From: Actinomycetaceae bacterium
GTDB lineage: Bacteria > Actinomycetota > Actinomycetes > Actinomycetales > Actinomycetaceae
Direction of reading: 5' to 3'
Assembly: GCA_030527545.1 (NCBI GenBank)
Contig: JAUNAP010000003.1
Location: 136,726-200,725 of the forward strand
Length of the DNA: 64,000 nt
Below the pieces are notes generated by a model. It saw nothing but the letters and a program-made list of their open reading frames with translations. It did not search any database and was not told the DNA's origin. This document shows positions 56,619 to 64,000 of the stretch, in pieces (position 1 is the stretch's first letter; every line of letters starts with the position of its first letter). The translations under genes and the position numbers were made by a program.

Positions 56619-57392
56619 ATGGTGCACGAGCTGGATTCGAACGGGCCTTTGACGCTGGCTGTCGATTGCGGCGGTGGAGGAATTAAGGCGTCGGTGCTCG
56701 ATAGCGGAGGGACGATGATTGCGACGCCGCACCGGGTGCCCACACCCTATCCGCTGCCTCCCGACCTGCTTGTTGACACGGTCGCGCAGCTGGGCGAGCG
56801 CCTGCCCGCGGCCGATCGGGTGACGGTTGGTATGCCGGGGATGATCCGCCACGGCGTCGTCATTCACACGCCGCATTACGTGTGCAAGTCAGGACCGCGC
56901 ACTAAGGTGCTGCCCGATTTGGTTGAGCAGTGGCATCGCTACGACGTGCGCCGGGCGATTGCTGCGCGCATGGGCCTCCCGAGCCTCGTCCTCAACGATG
57001 CCGAGGTCGCTGGGGCGGGTGTTATTACGGGTTCAGGGCTCGAGGTCATCATCACCTTGGGTACGGGCCTTGGCAATTCCGTGTGGGATGGGCGTCGCCT
57101 CGCCCCGCACATGGAGATCTCACGGATGCCTGTGAGGTGGGGACTGATCTACGACGACTACATTGGCGAGCACGAACGTATCCGTTTGGGGGATGCGCAC
57201 TGGTCACGGCGGGTGCGTAGGGTGGTCGATGCGTTGCGGCCCGCGCTGTTGTGGGATCGGCTCTACATCGGCGGGGGTAACGGCGCGCGCATCACGGCGG
57301 CGCATCGGCGTTATCTCGGGGACGACGTCGTCATTGTGCCCAACGATGCGGGGATCCGCGGGGGCGTGAGGTGCTGGGAGATGGACCTGTGA
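56619..57392 (+). CDS. ROK-family kinase, polyphosphate-glucokinase-like
   Basis: 257 residues. ATP/phosphate motif LAVDCGGGGIKAS near the N-terminus, catalytic Asp in LVLNDAEVAG, and LGTGLGNSVW and LYIGGGNGARI follow the polyphosphate glucokinase pattern. The ELGH-like motif expected after the glycine-rich loop reads MEISRM, so the conserved His is replaced. It may phosphorylate glucose from polyphosphate or ATP, but the altered motif makes this uncertain. Its stop overlaps the truA GTG by three bases. Confidence 0.65.
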   Translation: MVHELDSNGPLTLAVDCGGGGIKASVLDSGGTMIATPHRVPTPYPLPPDLLVDTVAQLGERLPAADRVTVGMPGMIRHGVVIHTPHYVCKSGPRTKVLPDLVEQWHRYDVRRAIAARMGLPSLVLNDAEVAGAGVITGSGLEVIITLGTGLGNSVWDGRRLAPHMEISRMPVRWGLIYDDYIGEHERIRLGDAHWSRRVRRVVDALRPALLWDRLYIGGGNGARITAAHRRYLGDDVVIVPNDAGIRGGVRCWEMDL

Positions 57393-58237
57393 GTGGCCAG
57401 AGGGTCCGGCTCGACATCGCCTACTGTGGGAGTGATTTTCATGGTTGGGCGGCACAGCCGGGGCTGCGGACCGTGGAGGGTACGATCGCGCAGGCGCTGG
57501 CGACGATAGTGAGGACACCGGTGCGGCTTACGGTCGCGGGCCGCACGGACGCGGGCGTACACGCTTGTGGCCAGGTTGCCAATGTCGATTTTGCGCAGGA
57601 CGTGTGGGTTGGCCTGCCGGGGCGTTCACAGCGCACCCCCGAGGAGGCGCTGCTTTCCCGGCTTTGTGGCGTGCTCGCGCAACAGACCCAGGGGCGTCGC
57701 GACGTCGTTATCCGTGGGGTGAGTGCCGTTCCACAGACGTTCGATGCGCGCTTTTCGGCCTTAGGTCGCCATTACCGCTATCTCATGAGCGACACTGTGC
57801 GCACGGCGTGTCCGTGGAGACTCGACGTGGCTGAGCATCGGCGTGGCCTCGACGTCGAAGCGATGGCGCGGGCAGCGCACAGGCTCCTGGGGGAGCACGA
57901 TTTCTTGCCCTTCGCGAAGCCGCGCGAGGGTGCGACGACCATTCGCACGCTCAAGCAGCTGGATGTTACTCGAACTGCGAGTGGTCTCGTTGAGTTCCGC
58001 CTCCATGCGGATGCCTTTTGCCACTCGCAGGTACGTTTCATGGTGGGTGCGCTCACGCGGGTTGGCGAGGGGCAGCGGTGCGAAGACTGGATCGGCGAGG
58101 TTCTCGCCGCCGGAGTGCGTGATCCCGCTGTGCCGCTAGCGCCGGCCCGTGGGCTCACGCTCGTCGGCGTGGACTATCCCGACGAGGCCGACTACGCCGA
58201 GCAGGCACGCCGCGCACGCGTCGTACGCAGCCTCTAG
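57389..58237 (+). CDS. truA: tRNA pseudouridine(38-40) synthase
   Basis: 282 residues. RLDIAYCGSDFHGWAAQPGL, catalytic Asp in VAGRTDAGVHACGQVAN and FCHSQVRFMVGALTRVGEG are TruA signatures. It modifies the anticodon arm of tRNAs. The GTG start at 57389 overlaps the kinase stop. Its position after rplQ is common in actinobacteria. Confidence 0.96.
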   Translation: MSGQRVRLDIAYCGSDFHGWAAQPGLRTVEGTIAQALATIVRTPVRLTVAGRTDAGVHACGQVANVDFAQDVWVGLPGRSQRTPEEALLSRLCGVLAQQTQGRRDVVIRGVSAVPQTFDARFSALGRHYRYLMSDTVRTACPWRLDVAEHRRGLDVEAMARAAHRLLGEHDFLPFAKPREGATTIRTLKQLDVTRTASGLVEFRLHADAFCHSQVRFMVGALTRVGEGQRCEDWIGEVLAAGVRDPAVPLAPARGLTLVGVDYPDEADYAEQARRARVVRSL

Positions 58238-58675
58238 TCGCGAGAAGCAAGGGGAGCAGCGAGCGCGACGAGTAGCCCGCCCAGGTGCTGACGCTGATGG
58301 GCAAGAAGAAAATAACTTGTCTCCGGTGTGGAGGTCCTTCTGGTAGGAGAGTACGGCGTAAGAGTTGGTTATTTTTCCGAAAATGCGCGATATCTTGACT
58401 CTCTCGTCTGTGCAGTGAGGTCTTCTCGGGTGTGATTGTTGATGCACTATCGCGATTGAGGGCTCGAGGCAAGGGTGGTTGTCTTGTTTACATCGTCTGT
58501 ACGTGGGTGAGCGCACACCCGGCAGATCTTGAGGGAGGCCAGCTGTGACCGCTAGACTGGACGGCTGTGTGTCCACAAAGCCCCCGCGGCTCCCACCCGC
58601 AGGGACGACAAAAGACGCACGACCTTGTCAACCTGGCGCCTGGCGCCAACGAGTAAAGGAATGAAGGCTACGCGA
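58238..58675 (+). promoter_or_regulatory. long leader and promoter region of rplM-rpsI
   Basis: 438 bases with no gene. The middle part (about 58295-58480) is clearly AT-richer than its surroundings and has no convincing open frame. TTGAGG at 58529-58534 and TAGACT at 58553-58558 are separated by 18 bases and probably drive rplM-rpsI. The remaining leader of about 115 bases holds the GCGCC repeat CCTGGCGCCTGGCGCC at about 58632. Confidence 0.55.
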
Positions 58676-59122
58676 ATGCGAACCTATACGCCGAAAGCCG
58701 GTGACCGCGCCGCCAAGCAGTGGTACGTCATCGACGCGCAAGACGTCGTCCTTGGACGACTGGCGACGACTGCCGCCAACCTCCTCCGTGGGAAGCACAA
58801 GCCGACGTACACCCCGAATGAGGACATGGGCGACCACGTCATCATCATCAACGCCGAGAAGGTTGTGCTCACGGGCAAGAAGCTCGATCAGAAGCGCGCT
58901 TACCACCACTCCGGGTACCCGGGTGGGCTCAAGTCGCTCTCCTACGCCGAACTGCTCGCGAAGTTCCCCGAGCGCGCCGTGGAGAAGGCCATCCGCGGGA
59001 TGATCCCTCACACGAAGCTCGGCCGCGCCCAGTTCAAGAAGCTGCACGTCTACGCCGGGTCGCAGCACCCGCATGCTGCCCAGCAGCCCGTCGAATACGC
59101 CCCGACCAAGATTGCCCAGTAG
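58676..59122 (+). CDS. rplM: 50S ribosomal protein L13
   Basis: 148 residues from [39 protein letters not shown] and [20 protein letters not shown] are typical. The ATG at 58676 is preferred over 58661 because GAAGG lies about 7 bases upstream. 27 bases before rpsI. Confidence 0.97.
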   Translation: MRTYTPKAGDRAAKQWYVIDAQDVVLGRLATTAANLLRGKHKPTYTPNEDMGDHVIIINAEKVVLTGKKLDQKRAYHHSGYPGGLKSLSYAELLAKFPERAVEKAIRGMIPHTKLGRAQFKKLHVYAGSQHPHAAQQPVEYAPTKIAQ

Positions 59123-59149
59123 CAATCGGAAAGCTTTGTAAGGAGAATC

Positions 59150-59641
59150 GTGGCTGAGACCATCGAGAACCAGGAGCTTGCCGAGGACGCCGTCCCCAGC
59201 TCCTACACGTCCGAGTCCACGTCCTCGGTTGAGGGCGCCGGCCAGTCGGCGATCGAACCGGGCTACGGCCTGGGTCGCCGCAAGCGCGCGATCGCGCGCG
59301 TCCGCCTCGTCCCCGGCTCCGGCCAGTGGACGATCAACGGCCGCACGATCGAGGACTACTTCCCCAACAAGCTCCTCCAGCAGGAAGTGAAGTCCCCGCT
59401 CACGCTGCTTGAGCTTGGTGACCGTTTCGACGTCGTCGTTCGCGTGAGCGGCGGCGGTGTGTCCGGTCAGGCCGGGGCCGTTCGCCTCGGTGTGGCCCGC
59501 GCGCTCAACGAGATCGACCGCGAGGCCAACCGCCCGGCGCTGAAGAAGGCGGGCTTCCTGACCCGCGATGCCCGCGCCGTCGAACGCAAGAAGGCCGGCC
59601 TCAAGAAGGCCCGCAAGGCCCCGCAGTACTCGAAGCGCTAA
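59150..59641 (+). CDS. rpsI: 30S ribosomal protein S9
   Basis: 163 residues, GTG start. A polar acidic N-terminal extension of about 40 residues precedes the core [20 protein letters not shown] and the C-terminal KAPQYSKR, whose last Arg reaches the P-site tRNA. A strong terminator follows. Confidence 0.97.
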   Translation: MAETIENQELAEDAVPSSYTSESTSSVEGAGQSAIEPGYGLGRRKRAIARVRLVPGSGQWTINGRTIEDYFPNKLLQQEVKSPLTLLELGDRFDVVVRVSGGGVSGQAGAVRLGVARALNEIDREANRPALKKAGFLTRDARAVERKKAGLKKARKAPQYSKR

Positions 59642-59659
59642 AACGCTCGAACGCTGCTT

Positions 59660-59686
59660 GTGGGGTCCGCCATCGGCGGGCCCCAC
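59660..59686 (+). terminator. rho-independent terminator after rpsI
   Basis: GTGGGGTCCGCC pairs with GGCGGGCCCCAC (one G-U) around a 3-base loop, then T6. Confidence 0.92.
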
Positions 59687-59759
59687 TTTTTTGCCTACTT
59701 GGGTCCCCGCTGAGGGCAGTATGCTGGGGGTGACCACAAGACCCAACGAAAGGGAAGTC

Positions 59760-61106
59760 ATGGCGAGGTTGTTTGGCACCGATGGTGTGCGCGGTTTGGC
59801 AAACGCGGAGCTTACCGCCGAACTCGCGCTTGAACTCGGCGTAGCTGCTGGGCGTAAGATCGCCGCCGGCTGCGAAAAGGGCCACCGCCCGCGAGCCATC
59901 ATCGGACGCGACACGCGCCGTTCGGGCGAATTCCTCGATCATGCCCTTGCCGCTGGCCTCGCCTCCGCCGGCTTTGACGTTAACCGCATCGGCATCGTTA
60001 CGACGCCGTGCGTTGCCCATCTCACCGCCTCGGGTGACCTCGACCTCGGCGTCATGATTTCAGCGTCGCACAACCCCATGCCTGATAACGGGATCAAGTT
60101 CTTTGCTCGCGGTGGCTACAAGCTGCCCGACGCGGTCGAAGATGACATCGAGAACCTCCTGCACGCCGATTGGGATCGTCCCACCGGTGAGGGAGTCGGA
60201 CGCATCGACGAGGACCCGTCCGAGCTTGAACGCGACTACGTCGACCACCTCGTCACCGCGATCGGCACCGACCTCAAGGGCCTCAAGATCGCCGTCGACT
60301 GCGCCAATGGGGCAGCATCGGAGCTGGGCCCGTGGGTGCTGCGCGAGGCCGGAGCCGAGGTTGTCGTCATCAACGCATCGCCCAACGGTTCCAACATCAA
60401 CGACGGCTGCGGGTCGACCCACCCCGAGCAGCTCCAGGCGCACGTCACGGCCACCGGATGTGACTTCGGCGTAGCCTTCGACGGCGACGCGGACCGATGC
60501 CTTGCCGTTGATGCCCAAGGCAACCTCGTCGACGGCGACAAGATCATGGGGATGCTCGCCCTCGACCTCAAGAAGCGCGGGGAGCTCGCCGGCGATACGC
60601 TCGTCGTCACCGTCATGTCGAACCTCGGTCTCCTTCTCGCGATGCGTCGAGAAGGAATCCGCACGGTCCAAACGGCCGTCGGTGACCGCTACGTGCTCGA
60701 AGAAATGCTCGCCTCCGGGTACGTCCTCGGCGGCGAACAATCGGGCCACGTCATCTGCGGCCGACACGCGACCACCGGCGACGGCATCCTCACCGCCCTG
60801 TTCGTGGCGCGCGCGGTCAAGGAATCGGGGTCGACGCTGGCTGAACTGACGTCCTTCGTCAAGCGGCTGCCTCAAACGCTCATTAACGTTTCGAACGTCG
60901 ACAAGCATCGCACCGACGATGAGAAACTCCGCGAGGCGATCGCACACGCCGAGGCCGAACTCGGCGAGAGCGGCCGCGTCCTCCTACGTGCGTCGGGCAC
61001 CGAACCGCTCGTGAGGGTCATGGTCGAGGCCGCGACCCAAGACGACGCCGACGCCATCGCCGAGCGGCTCGCCGCCGTGGTCAAGGACCGACTGTCCCTC
61101 GCCTAG
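59760..61106 (+). CDS. glmM: phosphoglucosamine mutase
   Basis: 448 residues. RLFGTDGVRGLANAELTAEL, phospho-serine loop MISASHNPMPDNG (about 100-112), metal loop DGDADRC and the closing RASGTEPLVRVMVEA. It makes glucosamine-1-phosphate for peptidoglycan. GAAAGGGAAG lies upstream of the ATG. Confidence 0.97.
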   Translation: MARLFGTDGVRGLANAELTAELALELGVAAGRKIAAGCEKGHRPRAIIGRDTRRSGEFLDHALAAGLASAGFDVNRIGIVTTPCVAHLTASGDLDLGVMISASHNPMPDNGIKFFARGGYKLPDAVEDDIENLLHADWDRPTGEGVGRIDEDPSELERDYVDHLVTAIGTDLKGLKIAVDCANGAASELGPWVLREAGAEVVVINASPNGSNINDGCGSTHPEQLQAHVTATGCDFGVAFDGDADRCLAVDAQGNLVDGDKIMGMLALDLKKRGELAGDTLVVTVMSNLGLLLAMRREGIRTVQTAVGDRYVLEEMLASGYVLGGEQSGHVICGRHATTGDGILTALFVARAVKESGSTLAELTSFVKRLPQTLINVSNVDKHRTDDEKLREAIAHAEAELGESGRVLLRASGTEPLVRVMVEAATQDDADAIAERLAAVVKDRLSLA

Positions 61107-61117
61107 GTGTGCGGCGA

Positions 61118-61123
61118 TAGGCT
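61118..61123 (+). promoter_or_regulatory. candidate -10 box of a leaderless tsaD transcript
   Basis: TAGGCT ends 7 bases before the ATG at 61131, with no purine-rich site between. It lies in the 24-base glmM-tsaD gap. Confidence 0.45.
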
Positions 61124-61130
61124 GGTCACC

Positions 61131-62183
61131 ATGACTCACAGCGAACCGCTCGTTATCGGGATCGAATCGACGTGCGACGAGACGGGGGTAGCCTTTGTCA
61201 AAGGCGGGACCCTCCTGGCCGACCGGACGGCCTCGTCGATGGATGAGCACGCCCGCTATGGCGGAATCATCCCCGAGATCGCCTCGCGTGCCCACCTCGA
61301 GTCGTTCCTGCCGACCCTCGAGGCGTCGGCGCGCGGAGCAGGCGTCGACCTGCCGCAGGTCGACGCGATCGCCGTGGCCGCAGGACCGGGGCTCGTCGGC
61401 TCGCTGACCGTGGGTATTTCCGCCGCCAAGGCCCTCGCGCTTGCGCTCGGCAAGCCTCTCTACGGTGTCAATCACGTCATCGGGCACCTGGCGGTCGACG
61501 AGCTTGTAGACGGCCCGTTCCCTCAGCGTTTCATCGGCCTCATTGTCTCTGGCGGTCACTCCCACCTCGTCCTCGTTGACGACATTGCCACGTCGGTGCG
61601 CGAACTGGGCGGCACCCTCGACGACGCGGCCGGGGAGGCCTTCGACAAGGTCGGGAGGCTCCTTCACACTCCCTATCCTGGCGGCCCCCACGTCGACCGC
61701 ATGGCCAACGAAGGTGACCCCAACGCGATCCGATTCCCCCGCGGGCTCGCCGCGGGTAAGGATAAGGAGCGGCACCGCTACGACTTCTCCTTCTCCGGGC
61801 TCAAGACCGCGGTCGCCCGCTACATCGAGGCGCTCGAGGCGGCCGGGACGGACATCCCCGCCGAAACCATCTGCGCGGGCTTTTCTCAAGCCGTCAATGA
61901 TTCGTTGACGGCCAAGGCCGTGCGTGCAGCCCTCGATCACGAGTGCGGCACCATCGTCGTGGGCGGGGGATTTTCGGCCAACTCGCAACTGCGGGCGATG
62001 CTCGCTGAGCGCGCCGAAAAGGCCGGCCTCGAGGTTCGTCTGCCGCCGCTGAGATTTTGTACCGATAACGGCGCCCAGATCGCGGCGATGGGCTCGGCGC
62101 TCGTGCGCGCCGGTGTCGCGCCGTCCTCGCCCGACTTTGGACCCGACTCGCAGATGCCCCTCAGCCAGGTCGTCATGCCGTAG
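61131..62183 (+). CDS. tsaD: tRNA N6-threonylcarbamoyladenosine synthase subunit TsaD
   Basis: 350 residues. IGIESTCDETGVAFVKGG, the metal motif NHVIGHLAVDE, SGGHSHLVLV, DDAAGEAFDKVGRLL and CTDNGAQIAAMG are the TsaD signatures. It attaches threonylcarbamoyl to A37 of ANN-decoding tRNAs. The 3' end overlaps the convergent methyltransferase gene by 11 bases. Confidence 0.97.
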   Translation: MTHSEPLVIGIESTCDETGVAFVKGGTLLADRTASSMDEHARYGGIIPEIASRAHLESFLPTLEASARGAGVDLPQVDAIAVAAGPGLVGSLTVGISAAKALALALGKPLYGVNHVIGHLAVDELVDGPFPQRFIGLIVSGGHSHLVLVDDIATSVRELGGTLDDAAGEAFDKVGRLLHTPYPGGPHVDRMANEGDPNAIRFPRGLAAGKDKERHRYDFSFSGLKTAVARYIEALEAAGTDIPAETICAGFSQAVNDSLTAKAVRAALDHECGTIVVGGGFSANSQLRAMLAERAEKAGLEVRLPPLRFCTDNGAQIAAMGSALVRAGVAPSSPDFGPDSQMPLSQVVMP

Positions 62184-63384
62184 CGGGCGGGACCTCCTCG
62201 ACGCGTACGGCGACGTGGCGGGAACCCACGCGCGTACAGATAAGGGTGACTGCTTGCTCGCCCTTGGGGTAGACGATCCGACGCCGCAGGTTTTCCGGTG
62301 AGACGTCGACGCCACGCTTCTTAATCGTCACCGCACCCGCATCCCAGGCGCGCATGGCGGCCTTGAGCTTCTTCGTCTTGAGACTAACGACATCGAGGAC
62401 ACGCCACGCCTTGGCGAAGACAGCACACGAGGCAGGAAGAGGCGCGTCTCCCGTGAGATAGGCGACGCGGGGATAAACGGGATGCGCGTGAAGACGTTCA
62501 GCCAGGTGTGCGACGCCGCCGGCGCGTATGAGCGCCCCGTCAGGCTCGAAGAGATATTCCCCGAGGTCCGCCGCAGGATCAGCGAGCAGGGGCGGGGCCG
62601 ACGGGTCGCCCTCAATCGTCCACGCGTGCGCCCGGTCGCCGCGGATGACGAGTGCCGATCGGGCCGGCTGGGCGGCGAGATCCCCGCACCACACGGTGGC
62701 CTCGACAACCTCCCCGTCGACGCTCACCCACTGGGTTTCGGAGTCGGCGGGAAGCATCTCGTAGGCGATGCCCGGGGCGAGTTTGACACCGAGGGGCCCG
62801 AGCCGCGACCAGGACAAGACGGTGTCTAGCGGGGGAGACCACTGGTTCGGGTGGGAAAGGCGTGTCGAACCTTCTCGCCTGGCAGGGTCGGCGAAGTAGC
62901 CCTCGGCCCCCAGGGCCTCAATGTCGATCGCGGTCACGTCGGCCTCGAGGACCGATACCTCGGGGAAGGCCGCCAAGTTGTGGCGAGCGCACGCGGCGGT
63001 GTCGGGGTCGCGTTCGATGGCAATGACACGAAGCCCGAGCCCAGCGAGCGCGAGAGAATCCACGCCCAACCCGCATCCGAGGTCGGCCACACTCGTGCAG
63101 CCTGCCTCACGGAAACGCCGGGCGTGATGAGCGGCGACAGCGAGGCGGGTTCCCTGTTCGAGGCCGTTACGGGTATAGAGCATTCTGGTAGCCGCCGGAC
63201 CGTACTTGGCGCGACCGGCCCAACGCAGCTCACTTTGCAGTCCGATCTCGGCGGCAAGGTCGGAATCGAGGCCGCCTGCGCGCAGGCGATCGGCGAGTCT
63301 CCTGGCCAGATCGGGTGGGGCAGGAACGATCGCGTCGATGAGATGCGGATGCGCGAGAAGGGATGTTAGACGAGAGGCCGCCAT
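62173..63384 (-). CDS. class I SAM-dependent methyltransferase with THUMP-like C-terminal domain
   Basis: 403 residues. SAM-binding loop SVADLGCGLGVDSLAL with the acidic AIERDPDTAACARHN strand, then an active-site-like YFADPARR segment. The C-terminal roughly 90 residues (TKKLKAAMRAWDAGAVTIKKRGVDVSPENLRRRI) match the THUMP-like domain that follows this methyltransferase in actinobacteria. An RNA substrate is likely. Convergent with tsaD. Confidence 0.8.
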   Translation of the reverse strand: MAASRLTSLLAHPHLIDAIVPAPPDLARRLADRLRAGGLDSDLAAEIGLQSELRWAGRAKYGPAATRMLYTRNGLEQGTRLAVAAHHARRFREAGCTSVADLGCGLGVDSLALAGLGLRVIAIERDPDTAACARHNLAAFPEVSVLEADVTAIDIEALGAEGYFADPARREGSTRLSHPNQWSPPLDTVLSWSRLGPLGVKLAPGIAYEMLPADSETQWVSVDGEVVEATVWCGDLAAQPARSALVIRGDRAHAWTIEGDPSAPPLLADPAADLGEYLFEPDGALIRAGGVAHLAERLHAHPVYPRVAYLTGDAPLPASCAVFAKAWRVLDVVSLKTKKLKAAMRAWDAGAVTIKKRGVDVSPENLRRRIVYPKGEQAVTLICTRVGSRHVAVRVEEVPPATA

Positions 63385-63423
63385 GACGTCAGTGTCTCAC
63401 GGACCTTCGCCGACAGAAGAAAA

Positions 63424-63450
63424 CTGGCACTCAACTTGTCTGAGTGCCAG
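63424..63450 (+). promoter_or_regulatory. CIRCE element (HrcA operator) upstream of groES
   Basis: CTGGCACTC, a 9-base spacer, and GAGTGCCAG form a perfect inverted repeat matching the CIRCE arrangement (TTAGCACTC-N9-GAGTGCTAA), with GC-leaning ends. It lies 94 bases before the groES ATG and predicts HrcA repression. Confidence 0.93.
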
Positions 63451-63544
63451 AGGCGGCTTAGTCTTTTGGTGAAGGTCGATCTTGGCCACCCGCGACGGCA
63501 AGATCGCCGGATAATCGAGTGCAAAGAGAAAGGCGAAGACACGC

Positions 63545-63841
63545 ATGTCTGTCTCCATTAAGCCGCTTGAAGACCGCGTGGTCATTCAGCAGGTCGAGGC
63601 CCAAAAGACGACGGCCTCGGGCCTCGTCATCCCCGACACGGCCAAGGAAAAGCCCCAGGAGGGCAAGGTCGTTGCGGTCGGTCCCGGTCGCATTGACGAC
63701 TCCGGCAACCGCGTCGCGATGGACGTCGCTGAGGGCGACACCGTCATCTACTCGAAGTACGGTGGCACCGAGATCAAGTACGGCGAGGACGAGTACCTCA
63801 TCCTCTCTGCCCGTGACATCTTGGCTAAGGTCGAGCGCTAG
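63545..63841 (+). CDS. groES: co-chaperonin GroES
   Basis: 98 residues. [20 protein letters not shown], the mobile loop [20 protein letters not shown] and [20 protein letters not shown] are standard. It caps GroEL. GAGAAAGG lies upstream. No groEL follows within the remaining 159 bases. Confidence 0.98.
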   Translation: MSVSIKPLEDRVVIQQVEAQKTTASGLVIPDTAKEKPQEGKVVAVGPGRIDDSGNRVAMDVAEGDTVIYSKYGGTEIKYGEDEYLILSARDILAKVER

Positions 63842-63879
63842 GGCGTGAAGCGCCGCGAGAGGCGCGAATGATACGGCGT

Positions 63880-63907
63880 GGGGGCGACCGGATATCCGGT
63901 CGCCCCC
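63880..63907 (+). terminator. palindromic hairpin after groES
   Basis: GGGGGCGACCGG pairs perfectly with CCGGTCGCCCCC around ATAT. It is followed by a C run rather than T. Its position 39 bases after the stop suggests that groES is transcribed alone. Confidence 0.7.
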
Positions 63908-64000
63908 CCCCCGGTGCTGTGGTGGTGGCCGGGGGGGCGGGGCGTGCGAAGCGGCGGGCGCGCGGGTGGGAGTCGCGGCGCTCCTCCGCGGTGATCCCGC

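Noticed and set aside
60984..62315. 443-codon minus-strand frame opposite tsaD
   Set aside because: tsaD is certain on the plus strand; the antisense product is compositionally biased and matches nothing.
63903..64000. groEL start or another gene after groES
   Set aside because: A ten-base C run and GC-rich sequence without a ribosome binding site, a convincing frame or a GroEL N-terminus; nothing supportable before the window ends.

Overview
The window is GC-rich, densely packed bacterial DNA. Its gene families and order (fhs, then rpsL-rpsG-fusA-tuf, the S10 and spc ribosomal clusters, rpoA-rplQ-truA, rplM-rpsI-glmM, tsaD, CIRCE-controlled groES), the four-cysteine S14, the lack of rpsD between rpsK and rpoA, and many starts with a TANNNT box 6-8 bases ahead of the ATG all point to an actinobacterium (Actinomycetota). 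An Actinomycetaceae-like organism fits best. That assignment is inferred from gene content and order, not from a database search.

Layout. 1-15.2 kb holds accessory and metabolic genes: the end of an ABC exporter operon with an XRE regulator, an IclR regulator, an OafA-type acyltransferase, a GntR regulator divergent from a succinate-semialdehyde dehydrogenase, a FUSC-family membrane protein, a lipoprotein, an aldo/keto reductase, a DUF885 peptidase-like protein, a spermidine-synthase-like protein and formate-tetrahydrofolate ligase. 15.2-19.8 kb is the str operon. 19.9-21.5 kb is an unusual aldehyde dehydrogenase homologue. 21.7-27.0 kb is the S10 operon (rpsJ to rpsQ), closed by a strong UUCG-capped terminator. 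27.2-45.95 kb is an insertion between rpsQ and rplN, genes that adjoin in many bacteria. 46.2-50.5 kb resumes with rplN to rplO. 50.6-56.5 kb is secY-adk-map-infA-rpmJ-rpsM-rpsK-rpoA-rplQ. 56.6-63.4 kb is a ROK kinase, truA, rplM-rpsI, glmM, tsaD and an antisense THUMP-like methyltransferase. The window ends with groES.

The roughly 19 kb block between rpsQ and rplN is the most interesting region. It carries kdpFABC (high-affinity K+ uptake), then a 1694-residue single-chain Type ISP-like restriction-modification enzyme, then kdpDE, a DctA-like symporter and a small membrane protein. At the kdpC / restriction-gene boundary, an exact 511-bp direct repeat (31412-31922 and 35250-35760) brackets a 3.3 kb insert. 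Because the repeat contains the end of kdpC and the promoter and start of the restriction gene, both genes stay intact and a truncated copy of the restriction gene is left upstream. The insert holds a decayed phage-type DNA polymerase, a truncated small membrane protein gene, and an apparently intact Abi_2/AbiF-like gene. The Abi protein has two R-x4-H HEPN RNase motifs. Directly upstream lies a hairpin-rich segment ending in a U-run, which could be an abiF-type non-coding RNA. The locus thus stacks a DNA-level defence (Type ISP) and a probable RNA-level abortive-infection module inside a potassium operon that itself interrupts the ribosomal protein genes.

Limits: everything was read by eye. 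Functions rest on motif recognition, promoter calls are weak, and the 511-bp repeat could be an assembly artefact until checked with long reads.
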